From: Taenia hydatigena
Lineage: Eukaryota; Platyhelminthes; Cestoda; Cyclophyllidea; Taeniidae
NCBI GenBank assembly: GCA_036345935.2
Contig: JADWOT020000001.1
Coordinates: forward strand, 12,831,370 to 12,895,369
Length of the DNA stretch: 64,000 bases
Direction of reading: 5' to 3'
A program made the translations under genes and the position numbers. Below are positions 49,602 through 62,570 of this stretch, in pieces. Numbering within the stretch: position 1 is the first letter of the stretch; the number at the start of each line of letters is the position of its first letter. The notes below the pieces were generated by a model, which saw only the letters and a list, made by a program, of their open reading frames with translations, was not told the origin of the DNA and ran no database searches.

Positions 49602-50380
49602 AAGGCATCCTCCACAACTGGTGATGGGGCGTGAGCAATGCAGCATTAGTGAAGTGAGTGCGCGAGTGTGGCGCTAGCCAACAACACTGACAGACATTCC
49701 TCAGTGCTGCTGCTAACGCGCCATGCTCTCTCACACCACACTCCTCTCTCTTTTCCTTCTATCATCTATATGTCTCCATCTCCTACCCACACCCTTCATT
49801 CAACTCCTCACTTTACCCACTCCCATTCCCTCTCCCACAGTCACATCTAACCACACAACCATTCACCCACACACCCACCCACCCACCCACCAACCCACCC
49901 ACTTACCTACTCTACGTGTCTCACTCTATCTCCACTTCTCTAGGTGTCTACCAATCTCTCTGTCGCTGTCTCCGCTGCCACGTTGGTTGTTGCAATTGAG
50001 AGGCGCCAACAATCTCCTCCACATACACCTCCTGCTGCTGCTGGTGCCGCTGCTACTGCCGCTGCTGCTACAGCTTCGGCTACTGGTTCTGGTACTGGTA
50101 GTAGTGCGCCTGCACACAGTGTGCTCCAAAGCATCCTCCACAACTGGTGATGGAACGTGAGCAGTGCAGCATTAGTGAAGTGAGTGAGCGAGTGTGGCGC
50201 TACCCAACAACACTGACAGACATTCCTCAGTGCTATTGCTAACGCGCCATGCTCTCTCACACCACACTCCTCTCTTTTCCTTCTATCATCTATATGCCTC
50301 CATCCCCTACCCACACCCTTCATTCAATTCCTCACTTTACCCACTCTCATTCCCTCTGCCACACATCCACCCACCCAAAA
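49602..50380 (+). repeat. Local tandem duplication, period ~529 bp
   Basis: Two nearly identical segments (49602-49855 and 50131-50380) start with GCATCCTCCACAACTGGTGATGG. They share AGCATTAGTGAAGTGAGTG, CACTGACAGACATTCCTCAGTGCT and a C-rich TCTCTCACACCACACTCC tract. They are far more alike than the 8.5-kb duplicates, so this tandem event is younger. (CACC)n runs at 49868-49905 and the alanine-coding repeat lie between them. Confidence 0.8.
49944..50150 (+). CDS. Candidate Ala-rich terminal exon
   Basis: A long polypyrimidine tract and acceptor CTTCTCTAG precede a frame reading VSTNLSVAVSAATLVVAIERRQQS. It continues into a TPPAAAG... alanine/threonine/glycine low-complexity run and ends HNW-stop. 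The duplicated segment at 58500-58670 keeps a similar frame (NLSAA ... AATLFAAIKRRQHSP ... TPPA) but lacks the alanine run. That conservation is the only support for coding. The alanine run is a (GCT/GCC)n expansion, and alternative frames give equally long leucine-rich products. Confidence 0.25.
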   Translation: MSTNLSVAVSAATLVVAIERRQQSPPHTPPAAAGAAATAAAATASATGSGTGSSAPAHSVLQSILHNW

Positions 50381-50400
50381 CCACCCACCAACCTACTTTA

Positions 50401-52504
50401 TTTTTCTCACTTGCGCTTACTTCGAACCTCCTACTAGCATAATATTTTTAATGAAATACATGTTAATTTATTAATCAGTTTTTAAATCTTGCACTTTTAT
50501 TACAGCATATTCCGTCGTTGAAATTTTAAACAAATGGAGGAATTGTTTATTTGTTCGAGTACACATGGCTGTATATTCTGCAAATTTTGTGATATTATCA
50601 TAAATTCACAAAGATTATGGAAAGTGGAGTGCAAAATACAGATGTGGTTTGATGAACTCACATTCTTACGCTGAGCATGCATTGGACAACTGTCGAATTT
50701 TGTGATATTTAATGCAACCTACCTCCTTTGTGTCTCGTGGATCACGGTATTCGCTTTCATATCCAGACTAGTGAGCTTTAGTATCATTAGTTTTTTACCA
50801 ATAGACCAATTTAAATTTAGAGACGGTACAGTTTAGTAGCCCAGATGCACGTCCACTGTGTGGAAGCAAGCTTTTTCATAATCATGCCAGTCACGTCAGC
50901 TTGCCTACTCATGACTTTAGGAAATTCGGTGATGTTTCGTCTAGTTTACCTAAGAACTGATTTGTGAAAGCTAGTAAATATAGAGATGGCGGAAGGGTTG
51001 TTCGGTGCTTAGTCGACAGCGATTGCAGACGAAAACTTTCCTGTTCCATTTTTGCTCAGTTCGCATCGGTGATTGGCAGCAGTTGCAAGTCACCTATATT
51101 TCACACAATCGACTCATCGCCATGAGTCATTGCGATTATCTATATTTGATCGCACTTAGCTTGCTCATAGCAATAGGAGCAATAGCGTAAAACGGATACT
51201 TGCATGGACACATGTTCTGCTCCAACAGTATTTATTTGTGCTTGCACCTTGACTCAGACTGTTCCGGCATGAGACTAGTTAAATTGATTACCAAATTTTT
51301 TGTTCTTCTGATGCACCCAAGAGCATTTAAACAGAAGAAACAGCGTGAATGCAAAATAGCCAAATAAATGGAATGGAAAACAATGAATAAGAAATAATAC
51401 TTACTCTGTGGCAGTAGATATGGCACGATCTCATTCGTCATTCCATACTTCAATGCCTTGAAGCAAATCTGTTTTGCAGATCACATTTCGCCATTATTTT
51501 TTTCATTCATTAAAAAGCTGCACAGGCAAAAACCACTAGTTTTGAATTTGTCCTACATCTAAAGATAGCGCTTGCAATACTGGCATAGTGCCCTTTTCAG
51601 TTCATAGTCATAACACCTTCAGTCACGATGGAATGTTGATTTGCCACGTTGGTTAAGAATCGCCTCATCATTCTGAGACAGGCTGTGGTTAACTAGGATG
51701 ATCAACTCTATTCCCTCATCCACGGATGGTTGCATTGTAATAACTATTTAACCTGTTACACCCAGAGCCAACACGTCTTACCGTTTCAAAGTGGAAGCCC
51801 AAGTACAGCCAGATGTAACTCTACATGCCCAACTCCGATGCGAAGCAGAGAAAGCTCAAATCCCACCAAATGGGAGGATTACTGACGACTCACAAAAAGA
51901 GGGCTGAGAGTGATATCTGTCTTCGGCAACTACCTCATTTTTTCGTCTTGCAAGAGACCTCTAATTTTGGAAGCAACACTGGCCGTAACCCATCCGGAAA
52001 AATTTCGTCACGGATTTTCAATAGCATACTTGCGGAAAGAAGTCGGCAGTGTGGGCTAAAGCCCAACACTACTGCACAGAACAGTTATATTCTGAGCTAC
52101 CTTTTGAAACCTCAGGCCATGGGCTCCAAAATTTTTTTTCCATTTAGTCCGGCTTGACAGCCAGACTAAACTCCACATCTAGTAGACTGGCCGAAATGCC
52201 TTGTTTGCCATTTAGTCAAGTATACCTTCTAACCAACATAAATTTGCTGATTGACGCAGTTACCTAGTGGGTGCTTATAGTAGGCAGTGCCACTCAGTGA
52301 GGCTTTTCGTTTGATGGATACAGGGCAAGTAGTCCACGTTCGTCCATTTCTTGCGTTGCTGACCTACCTATTTGGGAGGGAGAGTTAAGGCAGTGCGCAA
52401 ATGCGTAGCACTTTCTAACAATAATATACGCAGGTGGAACAAGTATTACCGGTTGATGCGTAGTGTGCATTTATGTGTGGATTGATAACGGGTTATCCTT
52501 GCAG
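50401..52504. other. No recognised gene
   Basis: This stretch is AT-rich at the start. The only long frame is 51825-52157 plus (110 codons, MPNSDAKQRKLKSHQ...), which has an ATG but no family or splice evidence. Confidence 0.4.
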
Positions 52505-52681
52505 TTGACGCTAGTTGGCAGCTTTGTGTGCGTGAGACTTGAGGTTAGATGCACACGTGTTGCATCATGGAAAGGAAGGAATGCACAAACACTTCTCTCG
52601 AAGGACACTACCTGTGAGGGGGCTCTAAAGGTTGTCAAATATGTGGGTGGGTCAGTCTGTAGCGATTTCATCGTCAAACAG
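52505..52681 (+). CDS. Candidate internal exon, unknown product
   Basis: This is a 59-codon exon in phase 0 between a good acceptor (TTATCCTTGCAG) and donor GTGGGT (frame LTLVGSFVCVRLEV ... SVCSDFIVKQ). The following 36 nt have the form of a micro-intron ending CTATAG. After it lies a stop-terminated polar frame to 52847 (SNDPVLKKSRSWYGNNEED...). The phases do not join: phase 0 gives a stop after three codons. So either the true junction differs or one frame is accidental. A 135-codon minus frame overlaps. Confidence 0.2.
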
Positions 52682-53719
52682 GTGGGTTTTAGAGCACACT
52701 TCCTACATCTCCTATAGCTTGTCGAATGATCCAGTCTTGAAAAAGAGTAGAAGTTGGTATGGCAATAATGAGGAAGATAACACCTCAAATTACTTGTACG
52801 AGCCTGCCCACGACTCCTCATTAATGGCGACTCCCACAGTTTCTTAACACCGCCATCTTGCTGGTTGAATAATCCCATGCTTCTATGTCTCTAGAATGAA
52901 TATATTTTGGCCGAAGAGGCATGTAGGATGTTAAAGTGAAAGTTGCAACGAAGCAGTTGATGCAGATGCTCGCGTTGAAGAAGTGGAGAAAGGGGGCTTA
53001 ACATAATCATCTGATGTAAAGTTTGTGAGATTGCAGTGGCCACTTACTTTCATCATCTTGTCTAGAAGTGGGTTAATTGAAAGGAAGAATTGGAGGGATG
53101 CGATATGGCAGGCTATGCAATAGGTGAATTTAGTGATGAATGCGTGGGTGCAAGACGGAGGTTAAAATCGGGCAGGAGGAAGTAAGTGAAAGGAGGTAGC
53201 TAAAGAGAAAAAAATGAGAAATGAGGAGACAATCGTGGTGAATGATTTCACGATCCTCCATTCGGGGTGAAGTAGAACAGGTCTCCAGCACTTTGTGAAA
53301 GCAAGTGCATTTCTTTGGGATTGAAGCTGCGGTTAAGGCAGTTTAGTCAATGACCGGAGAAAAGGAAGAAGTAAATGGCAGCCATGAAGTCGGTTGCAAA
53401 ATGAAATACTTCTGATGGTTTACTCCATGCAAACTTCCACTTCTGTGACATTAGCGAACCCAGCTTCTGTTTGACCTCACAATTGTCTTTATGCCTCAAT
53501 GTTCATCCACTTAATTCACTAAGTCACTCCTATGAGAACGGTAAATACTTAAGCAATTTAGTGAGACGCCAAAATTTTGGGTTCAGGGAGATTGAGTTAA
53601 ATTATTTTGCTGAAGTATGTTTAATTTGGATGTACTTGATTTGCTGCGTCCCATATTCTGTGCCTACTTGCTTAATGGATTGGATAGCAGAGGATGTTAA
53701 AGTGTTAATCCGACCACCT

Positions 53720-54680
53720 AACCCCTATTTCAGCCAGATGCATTTATCAATTTATAGTGCTTTAGCAATCTTACCTTCCCAGCAGGCTTCAGTATACTCA
53801 AACTATGCTGTAGAAGGTTACATTTCTCAAACAGGCACAGACTCCACTCATTAAGAGAACTCTTGGAAGCTCGTAAGGCACCTAGTTCTCTTCGCGTGCA
53901 CGCTACTAAGATCGTCTACACACCTCTTACCTGTGTATACAAACATGCCTGTGTACGCTCATGAACACCAAAAACTTTTGGTTCTTTGCATTTTTTCAGT
54001 AGCTAAAGAAGCACGGTTTGTCTGTGCAGTGAAAAGTAACGCCCCCACAACCGCAAATGCGCTCTTTAAAACATTAAACTAACCAACTTGGAAATTGGAT
54101 TCTTCTTTCCATTAGGCATTACATTTCGTTAGGTGATCATGCATACAGGAAAAAAGTAAATCAAACATGACTCCGACGATCAGCAGCAAGGCATATTTAT
54201 CGACTGCTGGTGCGCTTCGAAAATTCAAAACGCATACACAAGCGCGCATTTGTACAAGCTCTTGAAAGGAGACGAAAATCACAGAGAATGCCAAAAAATG
54301 AACTGGGTAAAATTATTTCGCTAAGGTGTGTTTCTCATTTTGTATTTGCAAGATTTGCAGTGGCATATGGCATTGGCTTACTTGCCAACTGGGTGAAGAA
54401 ATAGAGACTGCCATGGCATTATTTTGATCTCCTCACTTCTATTTCAGTCAGAGGTATTTATTTGAAGTGCTTAAGTGTCCCTGCCTATTCAGAGATTGTC
54501 AGTATACTCAGACCACACAGAGGAAGACAGCAGCCCTCCACCAGGCTAAAGCTTCCGGAAATTCGCGCAGTGCTAAGCGCTCTTCACAACCCGACTATTA
54601 AGGTCGTCCACACATGTCATATGCCGTGCATGCGCTCAAGCACACACATGAGTAATTCAAGTTGTGGAATTTTGCAAATC
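53720..54680 (+). repeat. Local direct repeat, period ~710 bp
   Basis: Segments 53720-53960 and 54430-54680 align: TATTTCAGCCAGATGCATTTATC with TATTTCAGTCAGAGGTATTTATT, CTTCAGTATACTCA with GTCAGTATACTCA, and AAGATCGTCTACACA with AAGGTCGTCCACACA. The first copy lies in a frame open for 150 codons up to 53854; the second copy does not preserve it. Confidence 0.6.
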
Positions 54681-54785
54681 AACTTATAATTGTTGATGAG
54701 TTTCATGACTTTGTGGCTTTAAGATCCTAAAAGTGAACAAGGCCTTCCATATAGACGGCGAAACATCCGAAGAGGGCCTGCAATC

Positions 54786-55177
54786 ATGCAAAACTTAAAA
54801 CAATTTCCCATCAAACTGCTCATGCCTGTGAACTGCCTCAACGTGTACCTCCACTTAGACAATCTCTTGTCCCAATGCCCCCGGCAAAATGTAGCATTTA
54901 TAAATGTGGTTAACTTGTATGCGATTGTAAAGTTTGTTCAGTCGCATGTCCACAGGAGGTGGGTCACGTTCAGTTACAGCTCGTCATCAAAGTTTTACAC
55001 AAGGCAACCATGAGCTGTGAAAATTGCAAAATACAAACTTTGATGGCATTTATCAACAAAGTCGACTACCGTGTCATAAAGTGCACCCCATCTTCCTGCT
55101 CAAATAGTGCCTTTAAATTCTTGCGCATCTCAATGATGCCCGAAAATATTGGCGGAAGAAATTGTAATCCCTCTTGA
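54786..55177 (+). pseudogene. Candidate broken coding segment
   Basis: Two frames abut here. The ATG frame 54786-55013 (MQNLKQFPIKLLMPVN...) shifts by one base near 54955 into a frame ending at 55177 (...SCENCKIQTLMAFINKV, RVIKCTPSSCSN). Part of the second frame reappears in the duplicated copy at about 46765-46890 as RFIKCTSSSYSN ... HISM, with the reading frame retained. This hints at ancestral coding now broken by a frameshift. I do not recognise the product. Confidence 0.25.
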
Positions 55178-58100
55178 GAATGCTGAATGTTTGCTAAGAA
55201 TGCTAATGCCGCTGACTAACTTTGGAGCTTCGTATCATGCCATTAGGACGTCTGACCCGACGTCGTAACGCCTCACAGCTGTGCGTACTTTTTCGCGACG
55301 AGGGTCAGACGTGCTACACGCTGGAGGCATGACAGTTAGGGGCAGAGGATGTCCGTCTATTCTGCACGTAATCCTCCAGCCGCTGTTTCGACCCGCTTCT
55401 GGACGTGGTAGAGCATTCTCTGCATGTCCTGGCGAACAAAGTAACCAATAAATGGAACAGACGAAGTAGATAACATCAAACCGTCTGGAAGTTAATGCTT
55501 ACAGTGCTGATGGATCTACGCAAATGGGTGAATGGGTCAGCGGAGCACCCCTGCTACTCCTAGTGACATTCAGGCACGCGAGATTGGAAGCAGTGTTGCC
55601 GCGCACGTGGAGAAGGGATGAGAAGTTAATCGCAGCACCGATGTGTAAGGGATAATACGAGTGTCATTATGATCGGACAAACATCATAAAGAAAGGCGCA
55701 GGTTTCATAATGAACAAAGTCAATTTCTCAAAATGCATTTGCTTGGCGTCAAGTACCCACAGTCAGGTCTACTTCAATGCCGAATTTATTTCCCTGTGAA
55801 ATATCTCCTTTCACACCTGAATTGACTTGCTCTCCTTCGATACCAAAATACAAAAACATTTCAATGAAGGCCTGTCAATGATTTAAAGAAAAGCTTACCA
55901 GGAGGTTCGCAGGAACTCACGAAAACGCAAAAACGTCAGTGATGAAGTGGTGGGTAGGCGAATTGTCTCAATTTTGAAGAATGTGATCAGCACAATGACC
56001 CAAGGCCTCACCTGATGCGACCGAGTGACCACTGCTAGATTGGAGACTTTTGAGTGTTCAAATTAGGTCTGCGGTGCATAATATTTGACCTAAATGGCCA
56101 CGCGGTCGTAGTCGTGCTTTCACCTCTCAATGGAGGCCTAACGACAACACTCTTCTTCTTCAACCAAACAGCTAAAATGTAAAAATAAACTTGCGTCTTT
56201 GCCTCATTTTTGGTGGAACTGGTAGTATCAGCGCTGGAGTTTGGAGCGAGTGAAGACGCCACGGTGACATAAAGCATTGATTTTGGTCTACCTGAAAGTC
56301 AAATCCCTGCTTTTGTAAATCACATATGCCCTTTAGGATAATATGCCGCGCTGTTTCGCGGAGGATGAGGCAGGAGGTAAAAGCTGTGGTGGCACTCTGA
56401 TATTCAACTCCACCAACTCACTGGATTCGTTGCATCCTAAATTGCAACAATCCCACGACAGTTTATTATACTTCCTTATTATGAAATGCTGGGTTTCACA
56501 AGGCAATCCATGGACTGGTAGATTTGCTAAGGAGCAGCACTTTTGAGGTGCTCGCATCATTGCCATCGATGCTCGCTTGCATCTGATATTGTCTCTCTGT
56601 TTTGGTGCTCATGTCATTGAATTTTTACTGCGTTTGTATAAAGGTTTTGGTGACCAGGGCTAGCTCATTCAACTGACTAATTCAAGGCATTAGTCACTGT
56701 TGTTTACATGCTCTGTCCTACGCCATCGCAACGCCTAACACGTGGTCATAGCGTGGTGGGGTCATGGCAGCTAGGGAAGGCGCGGTACCTCCGGTGGCTT
56801 AGTAATAGCCGGAATGCTGCTTCAACTACCCTCCAATCACATCCAATCACATCATCTATTCATCATTACAAATATGCGCGTCTTTATGAGGAAGTCGAGA
56901 TATGGCACATGATTCCAGCCCTTTTTCTTGTGGGTTAAGTATCGAAGATGTAAGACAACAACTGCCTTCTGTTAGAAGGCACCATAATTGATTGCAGAGA
57001 GTGAATGGAGCGTCGGACCACATGCGGCAGTCTAAAAGCACATGGTTGAAGTTAATCTCAACAAATGACACAAAACAACTGTAGAAAGAATTTTGCGCGT
57101 TTGGCATCTGAGCGGTGGCTTCAGAAGAATGGTTTGAGAGCGTGCTTTGAATGGATCAATATCAGTTAATCGTCTGCTGCAAAACCCGTGTTTAAACGTT
57201 TTGGATAGAAATTCTTAGACTGTGGTTTCCTTTGCCACTTATTTCATTACACATAGTTGGCACTAAAGCTAAATGGGAATTAAAGGAAGGAAGCGAACCA
57301 GTTAAATGAACATTTTGTACCTTACAGGATGTTGTGATGCCTTAAAAGATGGGTCAAATCAGAAGATGATGCGTTCGGTGGCCACTGGCCGCTCTGATAA
57401 CTGTGCGTTTATTTATATTGGATACAATTTAATCCAACAGAAATGCGGGAAAAATCCTGACTAAATTCCTTCCATGTTTGATGAAGGAGCATAATCATGC
57501 TAGAGGACCTTACAATTCCTCGGTATCACAACATAAACTAGAGTTCTATCCATTGCCACAAGCAGTGGTGCATGCCTTGGTGTCAAACAGTGTGGTGTCA
57601 CAGTGCCTACTCAGCAAAAGCGCATTCGCAAACACCTTGTCCAATCACAGGGACCAACAAAAGATTGTAGGACCTGATTGGGAAAAAAAGGGAACAAGGT
57701 AAAGTGAGAAGACGTGGCTATCGACAATTACCGGTATACAGAGAGCGCAATGCTAATGCCGATCAACTATGAAGGGACAAAGTCCATCACCACAATGCTT
57801 AAGTTAAAAGGATTCAGACAGAAAGATGTTGGGAACAAATGATAACAGTTACTGTGGAAACCTGCAAGAATAGAAACGAAAATCTATGGTAATCAAAAAG
57901 CTAATAAAAACAGGCGCTAATAGCAATGTAGAATTTGATATTTGACAAGACAAGGGGTGAGATGTGAGGACAAACATTGAGGTCAACCAATAAAAAGACA
58001 GACTTAAGGGGTAAAGAATTTAGAGGGCCCAATAGAATTGGTAGAACAAAGTGTATAACCAATGGCAGGTCGAAAAACTCACTTTGGATGAGAAAGGGAA

Positions 58101-58570
58101 CGATGTGAGAATGCGGTTCCATAACAGAGACATGGAAAAGTGGCCAACAGGCAGGAGAGTGAAGTAAAAGGTAAGTAAAAGTACATATATACGGCTAAAA
58201 ATAATTAACGAATATGCGAAAAATATAAATACTATGAGAAAATTGGGTGAGTGGGTGTGGCGCTGGCATCAACACTGACAGAAATTGCTCAGTGCTGTTG
58301 CCAAGCGCCGTGCTCCTTCCCACCGTACTCCTCTCTCTTTTCCTTTTGTCTCCTGTATGCCTCCACCCCCTATCCACACCATTCATTCATTCAGCCCATC
58401 ACTTTACATTCTCTAACTGTCTCTCCTACACACATCCACACGCCTACTCACCTACCTACCAAACCACTCCAGGTGTTTCACTCTATTTCCACTTCGCTAC
58501 GTGGCTCCCAATCTCTCTGCCGCTCCCTGCGCTGCCACGTTGTTTGCTGCAATTAAGAGGCGTCAACATT
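55060..58570 (+). repeat. 3.5-kb segmental direct duplication, copy 2
   Basis: This is the partner of 46760-50400. A minus-strand open frame at 56035-56277 has an acceptor TTTCAG upstream (56298), and the region just above it (56333-56566) is also open. The copy-1 equivalent does not conserve the frame, so I do not call it coding. Confidence 0.75.
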
Positions 58571-59303
58571 CTCCTCAACCTACACCTCCTGCCCTTGATG
58601 CTGCTGCATCTGTTTATTTTCCTTCCCATTCACTGCATTCTTTTCTCAATTGCATTTGAATTTGACAATTTTGTTTTTTTATCTTTCAACTGCTTTTTAA
58701 ATTTGCTCCTCCAATTTTAGCCTCTTTATTAGGTCTTTTAGTTCTTCTGTTATATGTTTTTAATTAATCATACGTGTTCATCCCTTTAAGACTTTTCCTC
58801 CATCATGCTCGCTGATTTTTGGTATTTGCTGATTTTGGAGTGAGACTGTGTTTTTACTGAATTCTGTACTGTATTCATCCTGAATACTGCATTTGACGAT
58901 TCTCTTCGTGTGATAAGCTCATACCATTTAACATAGACTGCTATAATGGGATGGACATCCGCGTCTTCTCCTCCCTCCAAGCGAAAGTCACGTGTGCATA
59001 GTTCATATTATTTGATCGCAATCATTCAGACGTGTCGTCACCATTTTCTAAATTCAGCCGCCTCCCCCTTGTACGTGACATTTCCAAAATATATTTGTGT
59101 TTATAAATGGGCACATGTGTTTTTTGTTAAGGCGACAAATTTATCAAAATGCTGTTCTGATTGATGCGATTTCGTTTAACACCCTGATAACACGCTCAAA
59201 GTCTCGTTTACTGCTGTGCAAATCCCAAAATAGCCTTCAAATCTGGCCTCTTAACTCTATTATGTAAACGCCCTTGCCCTCAGGACGTCGCATCGCTGCG
59301 TTG

Positions 59304-59799
59304 TTATCCCACCACACAGCCACCCAAATATTGACTCTCATCTAAATTAATGCCATCTAAGTTCATGATCCCCAAACTACACCGTACGTTTGTCATGCAG
59401 CTTTTGTTAACTTTCGAATCAGCTGGGGTGATAGAACCGCAGTATTTTAGGCTGCAGCACACTGACGCCAACCAGCCATGCAGCATTTGAAATCCTCCAA
59501 CTCTCTTAATGATTGTGCCAAATAGTAAGCCATGCTGTAGTGCATCATCAGCAGTCAAAGTTGGATGTGATGCTGTCAAACACAAAAACACTACTGAGTG
59601 ACTTGTTGTAGGAATTACTAAGCCATCGGCATTGAGGACATTTTGCTTCGCACCTGCGTCCAATCAAAAGGGTGTGCGAATAACCGCCAGAAGTTCTGCC
59701 GTTGGTGGCTGGTCCATCTGCGGCGCATGAGCATAGCAGTTTTGGCCAATAGAACTGACCTTATAACTGATCCAATGCCAGCATTTCTGTTTATTAAAT
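59304..59799 (-). CDS. Candidate terminal exons, unknown product
   Basis: An exon at 59654-59799 (frame ...LINRNAGIGSV ... RLFAHPFDWTQ) is followed by donor GTGCGA. A 119-nt intron ends at ACTACAG. The phase-0 continuation, 59304-59534 (frame HGLLFGTIIKRVGGF ... YLGGCVVG), ends in TAA. Read without the intron, the second part is open for 119 codons by itself. A plus-strand frame (59643-59966) overlaps the first exon and is equally open, so strand choice is uncertain. No known family is visible. Confidence 0.2.
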
Positions 59800-60719
59800 C
59801 TAAACTCCATAATCAGAGCAAACTAAGTGGTAGGCAGGCAGACATTTCCATCACGTCCTTTATCTTAGCAATAATGATGGGCTTTTGGACACCCAGATGG
59901 CGTACATTCGTGGATGCTAATCTCCTTTTCTCTCATGCAAACAGTCATGTTGCTGTACATTTCTAGAATGGGTGTCACCAATGCAAGTAGCCTGCATTGC
60001 CTCAGATGCTCTTCATTGCTATTTACCTCCTAGCAATGCTGCCGAATGGAGAGAGGTGGCATTTGGTCAAAAGAGTATAGTGAGAAGGGCCAGAAATCCC
60101 ACCTGTCTCTATGATCAACATGCGTTTTCTTTGACTGCACGAGAGGATTCGCAAACCTTGATGCCACTGCAGTACACAGACACAACATACTACCACGCTC
60201 CACATCCATTCACTAAAATACAGCCACAGCGCAGGCACCTCATTGCATAAATTCTACCATCGACAACTTGCTTACTCATAACCAAGTCAATGGCAATGTA
60301 TTTAGGCTCATGATGCGTACTCGCAACCAAATCCATTCACTATGGAATGCAGTCATCACCAGCAGGAGTATGAACAATCGAATTATGCGCCATTTAAACT
60401 GGCGCATCTTCGCACGCATCACAGAAAATGGATCCCTGGCAATGTTACAGAAACATGCAACGATTGTCAAATAAAAGACAGCAATCATGTGGAAGTTCAG
60501 AAGTTCAAGTTGTTTGCATCTGGCGATGGGATGCGCATAGAGTCGGTTGCGGACAAATTTAGCAACAATACCAAGACGAATTACGTATTGTTACCATCGA
60601 TTTGGTGTGCAATGGGATATTCCTAATCACTAGACTCTGAATGACAGCTGCGGTTTCGAAGCACATGGTAAAAGTGCGCTTCTTCCTTTCATCAGCTATG
60701 ATGACTAACAGGAATTATC

Positions 60720-62570
60720 CTGCACGATGACACGGAGCGAATGCAGCGTAGACGTGAACGGGTTGGGTGCATCCATTTCTAGACCTCTGAGATGCAACAG
60801 AAAATATCTTACAACTTATTTGCCATCGTGTAATTTCCAACGTGTGCATGCTATTTGTGAGCCTATAAGAGAAATAAACTGGACCAATAAAAGATGCATA
60901 AAATTGTTGCACTGTTACCTCGTCTTTGGTTTCACTGTGCACACACATGATTGACAAATGCCTCATTTCTATGACCCATGTTTCCTCTTGAAGCAATCAA
61001 ATCTACTTGGAGAGTTGCTTTGCGTTTCAAGAAATCAGTAGAAATAGTTTTTAACAGGTAATCTTACACGAAACTTGTGTACATGATTGTTGATCTGGTC
61101 AGGGTTATATAGGCACATATGTCGAGTTACGCGCCTAGGTATCCATTCAAGCGCTGCGATCGCGTTGGTTTAATGTATGTTAGTTAATATTTCGGCTGCC
61201 TTATTGTTGTTCCATCCATATTCCTATTATATCCTTACGTAGAATTACAGCCGATCACGCGCATAGCCGTATCTTATCCTAGTGTTAGGCATTTGAGTCT
61301 AACATCAGGCAGCCAACTTTGATTGCACTTTCCTCCACATCAGCGGCAGCCAAACAAGCGATGGATGTCAGATCAGTACAAAATTTAAATAGAGTGAGTC
61401 GTTGGTTAGGATAGCGGTTCTGCAAAGCCATGCGGCCCTGCCTTAGAATAGAACTACATTTTATTCTGGAACGGCGGCCTAATGCAGTTATGCTTACACT
61501 GCTGCTTAAATACGAATAATTTCAAAATGGGTGGAGAATTACCGCACTTTGCTGACAATATCCGGTGCGAGCGTAAGGAGAAAGTGTCTTAAGTTTATGT
61601 AGCCAAATCAGTGCGAATTCGCACTTTGGCAGGAAGGATCGGAAGTGTGATTTGACATAAGCCAACTTCCTGTCTATGTGAAGCGCATTCTGCTCAAATG
61701 AAGCGGACCTAAAAACAGACAATGCCAATTTGGCAACAGCTGCCCTGTACACCAAGGGCAAATCGGTTCAAGCCACACATGGACCAATCTGTTCGCTACC
61801 ACTGGGTTGATAGCGATTCCTATGCATAATTTCAGATCAATTAAAAAGCAAGTTGGGTCGATACAATTTTACCAAATTAATAAATTTATAAATCTGTCAA
61901 ATAATACGAGTAGAAAGAATTCGCAAAACGCAAAGTAGATTGTTGGAGGACATCCGCGTCATTGGGATTTACGAACAAGCTCTCAAGAGGCACATGAGTC
62001 GTGCGAAAGGCAGAGATGCGTAAGCATTCAATGTGTGGAAAAGCATAAGTTCTCCGAATTCATTTATTTTGATTTTTGCATCAAGGACAGTTGATGCTAG
62101 AACATCTTGCACCTTAGTAGTTGTGTTATTAACCGGCAAAGGCTATCACTTATTTCCTAACCATGCTTGTATAAAAACACAGTCGGAGCACACTTTTGAG
62201 TGCCGCATTTGGTCAAAGCTGCTCAACAGCTTGCCAAGTAGATGTTATTACTGGAGGAGTGAATGCAAGACTTAGAAATCAAGCGTTTGTCATTCATGCA
62301 CATGCAATAGCACTAAAAGCGAGGCAAAAGCGTAGCGACCTTATGCATTCTTATTTGGACTGGTCTGTTTCCTGTGCAGCTTCCCAAATGGCGCACACAC
62401 GCGTTTGAAATTGCACGGCAGCAGGTGTCGAGAAATGGATGCACCCAACTCGTGCGCGCTTACGCAACAGTCGCTCTGTATCATCATGCGTGTTTTTACT
62501 GAATGCGCTGAGACTACAGTCGTCATGCATGCTTCGTCTTTGTGCGCCCGATGTACCACGATGGTATTAG
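60720..62570. repeat. Inverted repeat with 1.2-kb spacer
   Basis: Arms 60720-61030 and 62225-62570 are reverse complements with divergence. Shared blocks are GGGTTGGGTGCATCCATTTCT / GAGTTGGGTGCATCCATTTCT (minus), GTAATTTCCAACGTGTGCATG, AATAAAAGATGCATAA and ATCTACTTGG. Weak open frames occur on both strands (LGASISR is legible in both arms). The spacer (61031-62224) shows no gene I can support. Confidence 0.65.

Larger units (their letters stand above)
46760..50400 (+). repeat. 3.6-kb segmental direct duplication, copy 1
   Basis: This is collinear with 55060-58570. Strong blocks are 46915-47470 with 55205-55730 (TGACCCGACGTC, ACGTGGAGAAGGGATGAGA), 48190-49130 with 56680-57720 (CATTAGTCACTGTTGTTT, CGCAACGCCTAAC, GAGATATGGCACATGATTC) and 49626-49990 with 58230-58560. 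Offsets of 8.3-8.6 kb show indels between the copies. An A-rich stretch (49240-49620) corresponds to 57780-58200. Confidence 0.75.

Noticed and set aside
49723..50160. 145-codon leucine- and histidine-rich frame
   Set aside because: It arises from C/T-rich simple sequence and a frame shift of the trinucleotide run. The first half lies in a polypyrimidine tract.
52471..52878. 135-codon minus-strand frame
   Set aside because: It lies antisense to a segment with better splice signals on the plus strand and has no recognisable domain.
59972..60250. 92-codon plus-strand frame with an upstream pyrimidine-rich acceptor
   Set aside because: It reads plausibly as a terminal exon, but a 71-codon minus frame overlaps and no upstream exon in matching phase was found.
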